In this document: in pieces, positions 35,396-44,246 of the stretch
Layout of the letters: every line of letters begins with the position of its first letter
Numbering within the stretch: position 1 is the first letter of the stretch
Assembly: GCA_965208685.1 (NCBI GenBank)
Contig: CBDBPL010000007.1
Location: forward strand, 4,774,001-4,838,000
Direction: 5' to 3'
Length of the DNA: 64,000 bases
Source: JAJEFO01 sp965208685
Lineage (GTDB): Bacteria; Pseudomonadota; Alphaproteobacteria; Rhodobacterales; Rhodobacteraceae
Notes under the pieces: generated by a model
What the model saw: only the letters and a program-made list of their open reading frames with translations
What the model was told of the DNA's origin: nothing
The model's database searches: none
Made by a program: the position numbers and the translations under genes

Positions 35396-36624
35396 TGTTC
35401 GGCCTCCGCTTCGCGCAGCGAACCGTCGTCGGGACCCAGGTCCGCGCCGTGGCGATCGGGTGCCAGCCGGCCGGTCCAGAGATCCGCCAGGCCGCCAATG
35501 CCCTTTGGCGCAAGGAGCGTGACCGCGACGAAGCTGAGGCCGAGGAGAACCAGCCACCAGTCGACCCACTTGATCGTGTAGAAGCCCAGGTTGACATCCG
35601 GGGCCTGGCCGCCGGTGAACCATGAAGAGACCAGGCTGACGAAAAACGCGCCGATCACCGCACCATAGAGCCGGCCGCGCCCGCCGATGGCGACCCAGAC
35701 CGCAAGATATATCGAGGCGATGGGCGCAATCTCGGCCGGGTTGATGATGCCCGCCTGGGGATAGTAGAGCGCCCCGCCGATTCCGGCGACCATCGCCGTG
35801 ACGGTGAAGACGAAGAGCTTGTAGGCTTCCACCGGGTAGCCCAGGAAGCGCACCCTCGCCTCATTGTCGCGGATGCCGCGGATCACCGAGCCGAACTTGC
35901 CCGAGACGATCCAGGCGGACAGCACGTAACCCAGTGCCAGAGCGCCGGCGGAAGCCCAGAAGAACCAGATCGAGATGCTCGACTGCGGCACGTGGTCGAG
36001 CCCCGGCAGGTTCTGCAGGCCGGAGAGCCCGTTGTTGCCGCGAAGGCCGCTGTCATTCTGGAAGAGATACAGCGCCAGCGCCAGCGTCATGGCCTGGGTC
36101 AGGATCGAGAGGTAGACGCCCGTGACGCGGGAACGGAACGCGAGCCAGCCGAAGACGAACGCAAGAGTGCCCGGCACCAGCAAGACGAAGAGCAGTTGCA
36201 GCGCGAGGCTGTCCGCGAACGCCCAGATCGGTGGGAACTCGCTCGATCCCACGACACCGAACACCTGGTTGCCGATTGCAGCAACGATTTCCGCTTCGGT
36301 CGGCGGGATCGGCGCCTCGGCGAGAGAGGAGACGACGATGCCATGCGTCCGTTCGTACATCAGCCACATGCCGATCATGTAGCCGCCAAGCCCGAAGAAC
36401 GCGAAATGACCGAGGCTGAGAATGCCGGTATAGCCCCAGACGAGGTCCATCGCCACCGCCACCAGCGCAAGACAGAGCGTCTTGCCGAGCGTCTTGACGA
36501 GGGAGGTGGACACGATCTCGGTTCCGGCCCACTCCGACATCAGCGTCACGCCAAGGGTGAAGAGGCCGAGAATGGCGAGGAACGTCAGCACGGAAGGGTT
36601 TCTGGCAAGAACGCTCTGCGACAT
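35392..36624 (-). CDS. urtC: Urea ABC transporter permease UrtC
   Basis: LivM-like permease (410 residues) with about ten helices. LVWGYTGILSLGHFAFFGLGGY and RGIRDNEARVRFLGYPVEAYKL are the family landmarks, and GGRGRLYGAVIGAF the late helix. It forms the membrane channel with UrtB. The hydrophilic C-terminal tail (RLAPDRHGADLGPDDG) is slightly long. It follows urtB by 3 bp and overlaps urtD. Confidence 0.94.
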   Translation of the reverse strand: MSQSVLARNPSVLTFLAILGLFTLGVTLMSEWAGTEIVSTSLVKTLGKTLCLALVAVAMDLVWGYTGILSLGHFAFFGLGGYMIGMWLMYERTHGIVVSSLAEAPIPPTEAEIVAAIGNQVFGVVGSSEFPPIWAFADSLALQLLFVLLVPGTLAFVFGWLAFRSRVTGVYLSILTQAMTLALALYLFQNDSGLRGNNGLSGLQNLPGLDHVPQSSISIWFFWASAGALALGYVLSAWIVSGKFGSVIRGIRDNEARVRFLGYPVEAYKLFVFTVTAMVAGIGGALYYPQAGIINPAEIAPIASIYLAVWVAIGGRGRLYGAVIGAFFVSLVSSWFTGGQAPDVNLGFYTIKWVDWWLVLLGLSFVAVTLLAPKGIGGLADLWTGRLAPDRHGADLGPDDGSLREAEAEQ

Positions 36625-36627
36625 GAC

Positions 36628-38586
36628 TCAGTCTCCCGCCGCGCGGCCCTTGAGGGCGATCAGTCCCTGCGGGCGGAGCTGGATGAAGACGACGATGATG
36701 AAGATGATCATGTAGGTCTGGGCAGCGAGCGTGTTCGAAGGATTGAACCATTCGATCCCCTTCTGCAGGAAGCCGATGCCGGTGGCCCCCAGGAGGGTGC
36801 CCCAGATGTTCCCGACGCCGCCAACGACCACGGTCATGAAACTCTGCACGATGTAGTCCGCGCCAAGATCCGAGGTCACCTTGGCGTAGAGCCCGATGGC
36901 CACGCCCGCGATCCCGGCGATCCCGGAGCCAAGCCCGAAGGTCAGCATGTTCACCCGGTCGGGATTGATCCCCATGGCCGCGGCCATGCGCCGGTTCTGC
37001 GTCACTGCGCGGGTCTCCAGCCCCAGCCGGGTTCGGTGCATGAAGAAGAGGAAGATGCCCAGGAAAGTCAGCGCCAGCACGAAGATCGCGATCCGGATAT
37101 GGGAGATCGAGATCACGTCGTTGACGACCCACGCCCCGTCGAGCCAGCCCGGCGAAGTCAGGGGCCGCGCCTGGGTCCCGAAGATGTTCTTGGCGAGCTG
37201 CTGCAGGGCGATGGAGATGCCGAAAGTGGCCAGGAGCGTCTCGAGCGGGCGGTTGTAGAGCCAGCGGATCACAAGTCGCTCCATCGCCACGCCGGCCCCG
37301 AATGTGAAGACGAAGGCCACGGGAACCGCGATGAGGATCGAGGCGGTGTGATTGGGGACGAATTGCTGCACGACATAGCCGGTATAGGCGCCCATCATGA
37401 TGAATTCGCCATGGGCCATGTTGATGACGCCCATCACGCCGAAGGTGATGGCAAGGCCGATTGCGGCAAGAAAGTAGATCGAGGCGAGCGAGAGCGCGTC
37501 GAGAGCCAGATCGACGCCCTGGGAAATGGCGACCCGGTTCGCGATGCGGGCAAGGGCCGCCTCGGCGGCGGCAGTGACAGGGGGCGAGGCTTCGGCATAG
37601 ATCGCGGCGAAGACGTGGGCATCGAGCGCGGCATCGATCTCGGCACCGGTGACCAGCGGCGGCACCGTTCCGGCTTCGGCCAGCACGCCGTATGCGCGCA
37701 TCCGCGCCTGGTCGGTGCCAAGCTCGCCTGCCGGCACGCCTCCCGCCGAATCCTGTTCCAGATTGGCGATCAGGGCTTCGCGGATCGCCTCGCGACCGAC
37801 CAAGGCCGGCGCAAGCCCCTTGGCGACCAGGAGCGCATATGCCGCCTCGCGGGGAAGGCCGTCGCCGCCAGGAACCAGTCGGCGCGCGACGTTCAACCCT
37901 TCCGGGATCTCTCCGGTGAAGGCCTTGACCTCGGTTCTTGTCAGCGGGTTCAACGCAGCGCGTACATCGACGCCGAGATCGGTCGACATCTCTTCGATGG
38001 CTGCCACGCGCTCATCGACGCCCGTCCCGTGGGCGATGGTCAGAAGCCGTTCGATCCGCATCTTGCGCGCACGGATTCCTGCGTCGCCTTCGCCCTCCAT
38101 CGAATTCCGAAGCGGGGCCAGCAGGCTCGCGTCCGGCGAGCGCTCGATGGCGTCGAGGGCCGCCATTCGCCGTTCCGGCTCAGGATCGAGGAGCTGGAAC
38201 CGCACCAGTGCCGTTCCGATCATTGCCCTTATCCCGCTGTTCGGCTTGATGTTCTTCAGCGCTCGCTTCGGAAACTCGCCCGCCGTGTCGCCGCTGTCGA
38301 AATCAAGCAACCGGTAGGTCTTGGCATCGATCCTTTCGCCGAGAAAGAAAAGCCCGTCCGACTTTCGCATCCAGATGTCCTTGCCCTGCCAGGCCTGGAG
38401 AACCGAATGCGCTTCCGGCAGCCCGCTGCTGGCGACGGCCTCGATTGCGGGCCCGATCGACTTGCGCGAACTCTCGACGATCAGATCCCCGTGTTCCTGC
38501 AGGACGGCCTGCATCGGACCTGTCTCGGCGAGCGTCGCGAAGGTCGAGGCAAGCAGCAGGAGCACGGAAGGAAAGATAGGTCTCAT
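36628..38586 (-). CDS. urtB: Urea ABC transporter permease UrtB with HEAT-like periplasmic domain
   Basis: Permease of 652 residues. The ATG at 38586 opens a signal-like segment (PSVLLLLASTFATLAE), followed by about 330 soluble residues with helical, HEAT-like character (RMAALDAIERSPDASLLAPL, RMRIERLL-type repeats), then the LivH-like membrane domain beginning ALSLASIYFLAAIGLAITFG with GVINMAHGEFIMMGAYTGY. Many proteobacterial UrtB have this N-terminal part; it is absent from LivH. Its role is not established. A strong hairpin separates it from urtA. Confidence 0.93.
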   Translation of the reverse strand: MRPIFPSVLLLLASTFATLAETGPMQAVLQEHGDLIVESSRKSIGPAIEAVASSGLPEAHSVLQAWQGKDIWMRKSDGLFFLGERIDAKTYRLLDFDSGDTAGEFPKRALKNIKPNSGIRAMIGTALVRFQLLDPEPERRMAALDAIERSPDASLLAPLRNSMEGEGDAGIRARKMRIERLLTIAHGTGVDERVAAIEEMSTDLGVDVRAALNPLTRTEVKAFTGEIPEGLNVARRLVPGGDGLPREAAYALLVAKGLAPALVGREAIREALIANLEQDSAGGVPAGELGTDQARMRAYGVLAEAGTVPPLVTGAEIDAALDAHVFAAIYAEASPPVTAAAEAALARIANRVAISQGVDLALDALSLASIYFLAAIGLAITFGVMGVINMAHGEFIMMGAYTGYVVQQFVPNHTASILIAVPVAFVFTFGAGVAMERLVIRWLYNRPLETLLATFGISIALQQLAKNIFGTQARPLTSPGWLDGAWVVNDVISISHIRIAIFVLALTFLGIFLFFMHRTRLGLETRAVTQNRRMAAAMGINPDRVNMLTFGLGSGIAGIAGVAIGLYAKVTSDLGADYIVQSFMTVVVGGVGNIWGTLLGATGIGFLQKGIEWFNPSNTLAAQTYMIIFIIVVFIQLRPQGLIALKGRAAGD

Positions 38587-38602
38587 GGCGCCCCGCCTGA
38601 AG

Positions 38603-38631
38603 GTCTCCGGCCGGGGCATCCGGCCGGAGAC
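38603..38631 (-). terminator. Intercistronic hairpin between urtA and urtB
   Basis: A perfect 12-bp GC-rich stem (38603-38614 with 38620-38631) with a five-base loop, right after the urtA stop. No T-run follows, so it likely stabilises the abundant urtA mRNA or gives partial termination, as at 10362-10401 behind tctC. Confidence 0.75.
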
Positions 38632-38639
38632 TTCGCTGA

Positions 38640-39923
38640 TCAGTAATTTGACTTGATCTGAACGCAGGTCGCGGTCCCTGTGTTGTACATCCCGCAACCC
38701 AGTTCATCCCAATCCGATTTCAGCATGGCCGATGCCGTCAGGAAGTCGGTCCAGGCATCGCCCGGGACTTCCGCCGTCTCGGTGATGATGTCGAACTGGC
38801 CGTCCGCCTGGATTTCGCCGATCAGCACCGGCTTCGAGAGGTGGTGGTTCACGCCCATCACGGCCGTGCCGCCCGTCAGGTTGGGGAATTCCTGGCCCCA
38901 CATCGCTTCGCGCACCGCGTCGACATCGGTGGTCCCGGCTTCGGTGACCGAGTTCACCCACATGTTGAAGCCGATGTAGTGAGCTTCCATCGGGTCGTTG
39001 GTGACGCGGCCTTCGTCACCGATGAACTCATGCCAATCGGCGATGAACGCCTCGTTCTCGGGCGTGTCGGCGGACATGAAGTAGTTCCACGCCGCCAGGT
39101 GGCCGACGAGGTTGCTGGTGTCGAGACCCGACAGCTCCTCTTCGCCGACCGAGAAGGCGACAACGGGGATGTCGTCGGCCGAAACGCCGTTGGCGGCAAG
39201 TTCCTTGTAAAATCCGATGTTCGCATCGCCGTTGATCGTCGAGATGACGCCCACCTTCTTTCCGTCAGCGCCCAGCGCAACGACGTCGGCGACGATCCTT
39301 GACCAGTCCGAGTGGCCGAACGGCGTGTAGTTGACGAAGATGTCCTCTTCGGGAATGCCCATCGAAGCCAGGTACGACTCAAGGATGTTGTTCGTGGTTC
39401 GCGGATACACGTAGTCGGTGCCCAGAAGGGCGAATTTCTCGACGCCAAGCTCGTCCAGGTAGTAGTCGGTTGCCGGGATCGCCTGCTGGTTCGGTGCGGC
39501 ACCGGTATAGAACACGTTCCTCGAGCTTTCCTCGCCTTCGTACTGGACGGGATAGAACAGGAGACCGTTCAGTTCCTCGATCACCGGCAGGACCGACTTT
39601 CGACTGACCGAGGTCCAGTTGCCGAAGATCACGTCAACCTCGTGAACCGTCAGGAGTTCGCGCGCCTTCTCGGCGAAAAGCGGCCAATCGGAGGCCGGGT
39701 CGACCACGACGGCCTCCAGATCGCACCCAAGAACGCCGCCGACACCGTTCTGTCGTTCGACGAGCATCAGCATCGTGTCCTTCAGCGTCGTCTCGGAAAT
39801 CGCCATCGTTCCTGACAGCGAATGCAAGACGCCGACCCTGATCGGGCAATCCGCGGCGACCGCCGGGACGCCAAACGCAACGGCGGCAGCCGAAGTGGCT
39901 GCCAGGACTTTCAGAGCTTTCAT
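38640..39923 (-). CDS. urtA: Urea ABC transporter substrate-binding protein UrtA
   Basis: Periplasmic urea receptor (427 residues) with a Sec signal (residues 1-24, MKALKVLAATSAAAVAFG...AVAA). CPIRVGVLHSLSGTMAISET, DVIFGNWTSVSRKSVLPVIEE, LLFYPVQYEGEESSRNVFYTG and LLGTDYVYPRTTNNI identify it as UrtA rather than an amino-acid receptor. The ATG at 39923 follows GGGAG; upstream in-frame ATG at 39947 lacks a site. It is divergent from the urease genes, and expression is probably nitrogen-controlled, though no clear NtrC or sigma-54 site was seen. Confidence 0.95.
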   Translation of the reverse strand: MKALKVLAATSAAAVAFGVPAVAADCPIRVGVLHSLSGTMAISETTLKDTMLMLVERQNGVGGVLGCDLEAVVVDPASDWPLFAEKARELLTVHEVDVIFGNWTSVSRKSVLPVIEELNGLLFYPVQYEGEESSRNVFYTGAAPNQQAIPATDYYLDELGVEKFALLGTDYVYPRTTNNILESYLASMGIPEEDIFVNYTPFGHSDWSRIVADVVALGADGKKVGVISTINGDANIGFYKELAANGVSADDIPVVAFSVGEEELSGLDTSNLVGHLAAWNYFMSADTPENEAFIADWHEFIGDEGRVTNDPMEAHYIGFNMWVNSVTEAGTTDVDAVREAMWGQEFPNLTGGTAVMGVNHHLSKPVLIGEIQADGQFDIITETAEVPGDAWTDFLTASAMLKSDWDELGCGMYNTGTATCVQIKSNY

Positions 39924-40279
39924 CGTTTTCTCCCAGCGGAGCGGCACGAGGGCGCTTGCCTAAACGCGTCGGATTCCGTACCCATGCTCCGCAACTTCTT
40001 GTTGCACCAGTGTGGCGGCCGATAAGAATTCCAAGCTTCCCGGTCGTCACACGCCCGCCTCTCGGGGCAGACGCCCCGGCGGACGGAGGCATTGTCTCTG
40101 CATTGCAGCATGAATGGCAACTGGCAGCGGCCGGCGATCGAGGCTTCGGACTTTGTTGCCCAAAAATTCATCTAGAAGTGCGTTCTCTGCACAAAAACAG
40201 GGCGGACAGCAGGTCGATGATCCTGCCAAATTGCAATTTCGTGGCGATTCGGAGCGGTACAGCCCAATAAGGGCATCGA
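39924..40279. other. Divergent intergenic region urtA / ureD
   Basis: About 355 bases with no gene. It must contain the promoters of urtABCDE (minus) and ureDABCEFG (plus). I looked for a GG-N10-GC sigma-54 element and found none I would defend. A small GC inverted repeat near 40060-40085 is unremarkable. Confidence 0.5.
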
Positions 40280-41140
40280 ATGCACGCCCTGGAGGTGCCC
40301 ATCACCCGGTTGCAGTCAATATCCCCGCAGTTCGCGGCGCCGGTCATGGCGCGTGCGCAGGGCGAGGTTTCGCTTGCTGCCAAGTCCAGGGACGGCGGCA
40401 CCGCATTGCGGAGACTGCGACAGTCAGGTTCGCTCAAGTGCCTTTTTCCCCGGGACGCGGGGCCCGCATTGCAGGCCGTCCTCCTGAACTGCGCCGGTGG
40501 CGTCACGGGCGGTGATCGTCTTTCGCTTTCCGCACGCGCCGAAGCCAGGACGACGCTGACGCTCTCCACTCAGGCGGCCGAACGGATTTACCGGGCATTG
40601 CCCGGGGAGATCGGGCGAATCGAGACACGTCTGGACGTGGCAAGGGCCGCACGCGTGAACTGGTTGCCGCAGGAGACGATTCTTTTCGACGGATGTTCGC
40701 TTGAGCGATCGCTGACAATTGAACTGCAGGAAGGAGCCGCCTTGCTGCTTGCGGAACCGCTGGTCTTCGGCCGGCTTGAAATGGGAGAAGCCCTGACGTC
40801 TGCGCACGTCCAGGATCGGATAGAAGTCCGGCGCGCGGGAATCCCGATCTATCTGGACTGCATCCGCCTTGCAGCCGATGTGCAGGCACAGCTTGATCGT
40901 CCGGGCGTCGCTGGCGGTGCGCGCGCCATGGCCTCCCTGCTCTACGTCGCTCCCGATGCCGAGGCGCAGCTCGCATTGCTGCGTCGTTTTCTGCCCCGTC
41001 ACGCCGGAGCCAGCCTGCTCCATGAGGATGTTCTGGTCATGCGCATGCTTTCCCGTGACAGCAACGAGATGCGTTCAAGTCTTGTCCCGATGCTGGATCA
41101 TCTGAGCCATGGAGGGCTCCCCCGATGCTGGAACATCTGA
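40280..41140 (+). CDS. ureD: Urease accessory protein UreD
   Basis: Scaffold protein (286 residues) that with UreF and UreG delivers nickel to apo-urease. LLNCAGGVTGGDRL is the family hallmark, with TQAAERIYRA and NWLPQETILFDG further along. Although the Rhodobacterales ureD is often first, as here, the gene precedes ureA by one base. The protein is a typical length. Confidence 0.93.
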   Translation: MHALEVPITRLQSISPQFAAPVMARAQGEVSLAAKSRDGGTALRRLRQSGSLKCLFPRDAGPALQAVLLNCAGGVTGGDRLSLSARAEARTTLTLSTQAAERIYRALPGEIGRIETRLDVARAARVNWLPQETILFDGCSLERSLTIELQEGAALLLAEPLVFGRLEMGEALTSAHVQDRIEVRRAGIPIYLDCIRLAADVQAQLDRPGVAGGARAMASLLYVAPDAEAQLALLRRFLPRHAGASLLHEDVLVMRMLSRDSNEMRSSLVPMLDHLSHGGLPRCWNI

Positions 41141-41141
41141 C

Positions 41142-41444
41142 ATGAACCTGACGCCACGCGAGAAGGAGAAGCTTCTCATCTCCATGGCGGCGGAGGTCGC
41201 CCGCAAGCGGCTGGCGCGCGGGGTGAAACTGAATCATCCGGAGGCCATCGCCCTGATCGCCGACGCGGTGGTCGAAGGCGCGCGTGATGGTCGCTCTGTC
41301 GCCGACATGATGGAGGCCGGCGCAGAAGTCGTCACCAGGGATCAGTGCATGGAGGGCGTGGCCGAGATGATCCACGACGTTCAGGTGGAGGCGACCTTTC
41401 CCGACGGGACAAAGCTCGTCACCGTCCACAACCCGATCCGCTGA
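41142..41444 (+). CDS. ureA: Urease gamma subunit UreA
   Basis: 100-residue structural subunit of urease. MNLTPREKEKLLISMAAEVA, LNHPEAIALIADAVVEGARDG and VEATFPDGTKLVTVHNPI match the family end to end. It starts two bases after the ureD stop. Forms the trimer of (UreABC) with UreB and UreC. Confidence 0.96.
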   Translation: MNLTPREKEKLLISMAAEVARKRLARGVKLNHPEAIALIADAVVEGARDGRSVADMMEAGAEVVTRDQCMEGVAEMIHDVQVEATFPDGTKLVTVHNPIR

Positions 41445-41455
41445 GGAGGCATTCC

Positions 41456-41614
41456 ATGCGCGTTTTCCCACCGCTTCTCTTGCTTGCGCTGCCCGCCCGG
41501 GCCGACGAGGCGGCATCGCCGCTCACCCGTGTCGACCGGAGCACGCCCGTCGGCCTAGGCCTCGTCGCCCCGGCAGCGGCCGCAGGCCTGAACCGCGCGA
41601 AGGTGCAAACATGA
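41456..41614 (+). CDS. Small signal-peptide-like ORF between ureA and ureB
   Basis: A 52-codon frame with a near-perfect GAGGAGG five bases before its ATG and a four-base overlap (ATGA) with the ureB start. The product begins MRVFPPLLLLALPARADEAA, a convincing short signal peptide, then about 35 Ala/Val/Arg-rich residues with no recognised domain. ureB has no other obvious ribosome-binding site of its own, so this frame may serve mainly as a coupling leader for ureB. Translation is likely; function of the peptide is unknown. Confidence 0.6.
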   Translation: MRVFPPLLLLALPARADEAASPLTRVDRSTPVGLGLVAPAAAAGLNRAKVQT

Positions 41615-41916
41615 TCCCCGGCGAGGTGATGGCCGTGTCGGGTGAAATCACGCTGAACGCCGACCGGGAAGCAGTCACGCTGATGGTCGCAAATTCCGGC
41701 GACCGACCGGTGCAGGTGGGCTCGCACTACCATTTTGGAGAGGCGAACGGCGCATTGGAGTTCGACCGCGAAAGAGCTCGGGGCATGCGGCTCGACATCG
41801 CTGCCGGGACTGCGGTGCGCTTCGAGCCGGGTCAGCGCCGGGAAGTGCAGCTCATTCCCATCGGTGGCGCGCGGAACGTGTTCGGGTTCAATCAGCAGGT
41901 CATGGGAGCGCTCTGA
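41611..41916 (+). CDS. ureB: Urease beta subunit UreB
   Basis: 101-residue subunit: MIPGEVMAVSGEITLNADRE, VQVGSHYHFGEANGALEFDR and RREVQLIPIGGARNVFGFNQ cover the whole family profile. The start overlaps the upstream small ORF, indicating translational coupling. Assembles with UreA and UreC. Confidence 0.96.
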   Translation: MIPGEVMAVSGEITLNADREAVTLMVANSGDRPVQVGSHYHFGEANGALEFDRERARGMRLDIAAGTAVRFEPGQRREVQLIPIGGARNVFGFNQQVMGAL

Positions 41917-42074
41917 TGCCGGTCTCGCCCTTGGCCCTTGTCTCACCTGCGCTGCGTGGTGCGCACGACGAGCGGATGAGCGGAGCTCTCCGGTCGCCCG
42001 AGCCCAGCCTTGGCCGCGCTGCGTCAAAAGCGGCGCCCGCGTGGCCCGCCCCGCCCGCGTCTCGGAGTGAGTAG
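41916..42074 (+). CDS. Doubtful small ORF between ureB and ureC
   Basis: A 52-codon frame whose ATG overlaps the ureB stop (TGATG). The product is Ala/Pro/Ser-rich (MPVSPLALVSPALRGAHDER...) with no recognised features. Reinitiation is possible because of the overlap, but composition gives little support. The alternative is a plain 170-base spacer. ureC has its own GGAAGGGAA site just after. Confidence 0.2.
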   Translation: MPVSPLALVSPALRGAHDERMSGALRSPEPSLGRAASKAAPAWPAPPASRSE

Positions 42075-42088
42075 GAAGGGAACGCATC

Positions 42089-43798
42089 ATGCCCGCGACC
42101 ATCTCGCGCGCTGACTACGCCGCCATGTTCGGCCCCACGACCGGGGACAAGGTTCGACTTGCCGACACGGACCTCGTCATCGAGGTCGAGCGCGACCACA
42201 CGCTCTACGGCGAGGAGGTCAAGTTCGGCGGCGGCAAGGTCATCCGCGACGGGATGGGACAGTCACAGGTCACTCGCGCCGAAGGAGCGGTGGATACCGT
42301 CATCACCAACGCACTGGTCGTCGACCATGCCGGCATCTACAAGGCGGACGTCGGGCTGAAGGACGGGCGGATCGCCAGGATCGGCAAGGCGGGAAATCCC
42401 GATACGCAGCCCGGTGTCGACATCGTTGTCGGGCCAGGCACCGAGGCGATTGCCGGCGAAGGCAGGATACTCACCGCCGGCGGCTTTGACAGCCACGTCC
42501 ACTTCGTCTGTCCGCAGCAGATCGAGGATGCCCTGCATTCCGGCCTGACAACCATGCTTGGCGGGGGCACCGGGCCTGCGCATGGCACGCTTGCCACCAC
42601 CTGCACGCCCGGGCCCTGGCATATCGGGAGGATGCTGCAGGCGGCGGACGCCTTCCCGATGAACCTCGCCTTTGCAGGCAAGGGCAATGCCTCTCTCCCC
42701 GCTGCCCTGGAAGAGCAGGTAGAGGGCGGGGCCTGCGCCCTGAAACTGCACGAGGACTGGGGAACAACGCCTGGGGCCATCGATTGCTGCCTGTCCGTGG
42801 CAGACGCGATGGACGTTCAGGTGATGATCCATACGGACACGCTTAACGAAAGCGGATTCGTCGAGAACACCATGAAGGCCATTGACGGCCGCACCGTCCA
42901 CGCGTTCCACACCGAGGGTGCGGGGGGCGGGCATGCGCCGGACATAATCAGGATCTGCGGCGAGGATCATGTCTTGCCGTCCTCCACGAACCCGACGCGG
43001 CCTTTCACGGTCAACACCGTGGAGGAGCATCTCGACATGCTCATGGTCTGTCATCACCTCGACAAGTCCATTCCGGAAGACGTGGCCTTCGCGGAAAGCC
43101 GAATCCGGCGCGAGACGATCGCGGCCGAGGACATCCTTCATGACATGGGCGCGTTTTCGATCATCGCTTCCGACAGTCAGGCCATGGGGCGCGTGGGGGA
43201 GGTCCTGATCCGTACATGGCAAACCGCCGACAAGATGAAGAAGCAGCGCGGGCGCTTGCCGGAAGAAACCGGCAGCAACGACAACTACCGCGTACGCCGA
43301 TACATCGCGAAATACACGATCAACCCTGCCATCGCGCACGGTGTCGCACATGAAATCGGATCGATCGAAGAAGGAAAGCGGGCCGATCTCGCCCTGTGGA
43401 ATCCTGCCTTTTTCGGCGTGAAGCCGGAGATGGTGCTGATCGGCGGGACCATTGCCATGGCACGAATGGGCGATCCCAACGCCTCGATCCCGACGCCGCA
43501 GCCGGTCCGTTCGCGCCCCATGTTCGGCGCCTTCGGCAGAAACGTCGAATGTTCTTCCGTGACCTTTGTCAGCACCGCGGCGCACAGCGCCGGAATCGGC
43601 GCCACGCTCGGCCTGGCCAAGGACACGCTGGCTGTCGCCGACACGCGCGGGATCGGCAAGACGGATCTGGTCCTGAACGACGCCACGCCGGAGATGGAGG
43701 TGGATCCGGAGACTTACGAGGTGCGCGCCGACGGCGAACTGCTGACCTGCCAGCCAGCCGAGACCCTGCCCATGGCGCAGCGATATTTCTTGTTCTGA
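42089..43798 (+). CDS. ureC: Urease alpha subunit UreC
   Basis: Catalytic subunit (569 residues), hydrolysing urea to ammonia and carbamate at a di-nickel site. The nickel ligands and active site are seen: GGFDSHVHFVCPQQ (two His), ALKLHEDWGTTPGAI (carbamylated Lys), IHTDTLNESGFVENT and HTEGAGGGHAPDII (His), and MVCHHLDKSIPEDVAFAESR, the mobile flap with catalytic His. SAPSMTLGL-like closing region ends TLPMAQRYFLF. Fully intact, so urease should be active. Confidence 0.97.
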   Translation: MPATISRADYAAMFGPTTGDKVRLADTDLVIEVERDHTLYGEEVKFGGGKVIRDGMGQSQVTRAEGAVDTVITNALVVDHAGIYKADVGLKDGRIARIGKAGNPDTQPGVDIVVGPGTEAIAGEGRILTAGGFDSHVHFVCPQQIEDALHSGLTTMLGGGTGPAHGTLATTCTPGPWHIGRMLQAADAFPMNLAFAGKGNASLPAALEEQVEGGACALKLHEDWGTTPGAIDCCLSVADAMDVQVMIHTDTLNESGFVENTMKAIDGRTVHAFHTEGAGGGHAPDIIRICGEDHVLPSSTNPTRPFTVNTVEEHLDMLMVCHHLDKSIPEDVAFAESRIRRETIAAEDILHDMGAFSIIASDSQAMGRVGEVLIRTWQTADKMKKQRGRLPEETGSNDNYRVRRYIAKYTINPAIAHGVAHEIGSIEEGKRADLALWNPAFFGVKPEMVLIGGTIAMARMGDPNASIPTPQPVRSRPMFGAFGRNVECSSVTFVSTAAHSAGIGATLGLAKDTLAVADTRGIGKTDLVLNDATPEMEVDPETYEVRADGELLTCQPAETLPMAQRYFLF

Positions 43799-43808
43799 GG
43801 AAACCGCG

Positions 43809-44246
43809 ATGACTCTTCCTGTCAGCCGAAAGATACAGCACGTGCATCATGCCGACGACAGCGTCGTTCTGGACTATGAGGCGCGGTTTCTGCGTCGCAG
43901 GGTGCTGACTGCCACGAGCGGGCTGCGATTTCTTGTGGATCTGTCCCAGACGACTTCGGTGGATCAGAACGGGGCATTCATTCTGGACGATGGCCGTGTT
44001 GTAGGCGTCGTGCCCGCCGAGGAAGAGCTCTTCGAGGTGAAAGGCGACCTTATCCGGCTCGCCTGGCACATCGGCAACCGCCACACGCCTTGCCAGGTCG
44101 AGGCCGACCGGCTCTTGATCCAGCGAGATCACGTGATGCGAGACATGCTGGAACGACTTGGCGCAACTGTCACGGCGGTAACCGAACCGTTTGCTCCGGA
44201 AGGCGGCGCCTACGGTCATGGCCGCACCCATTCTCATGCCCACTGA
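43809..44246 (+). CDS. ureE: Urease nickel chaperone UreE
   Basis: 145-residue metallochaperone giving Ni to UreG. The N-terminal peptide-binding domain and the C-terminal metal domain (LAWHIGNRHTPCQVEADRLL, with the conserved metal-binding His region DHVMRDMLERLG) are visible, and the tail HGRTHSHAH is a short His-rich extension. It overlaps the ureF start by about 30 bases. Confidence 0.93.
   Translation: MTLPVSRKIQHVHHADDSVVLDYEARFLRRRVLTATSGLRFLVDLSQTTSVDQNGAFILDDGRVVGVVPAEEELFEVKGDLIRLAWHIGNRHTPCQVEADRLLIQRDHVMRDMLERLGATVTAVTEPFAPEGGAYGHGRTHSHAH

Noticed and set aside
35992..38646. An 884-codon plus-strand frame
   Set aside because: It is antisense to urtB and urtC, His/Arg/Asp-rich with no family resemblance, and arises from the codon bias of the real genes in high-GC DNA.
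39924..40279. Sigma-54 promoter for urtA or ureD
   Set aside because: GGCA-like matches were found, but none has the required GG-N10-GC spacing.
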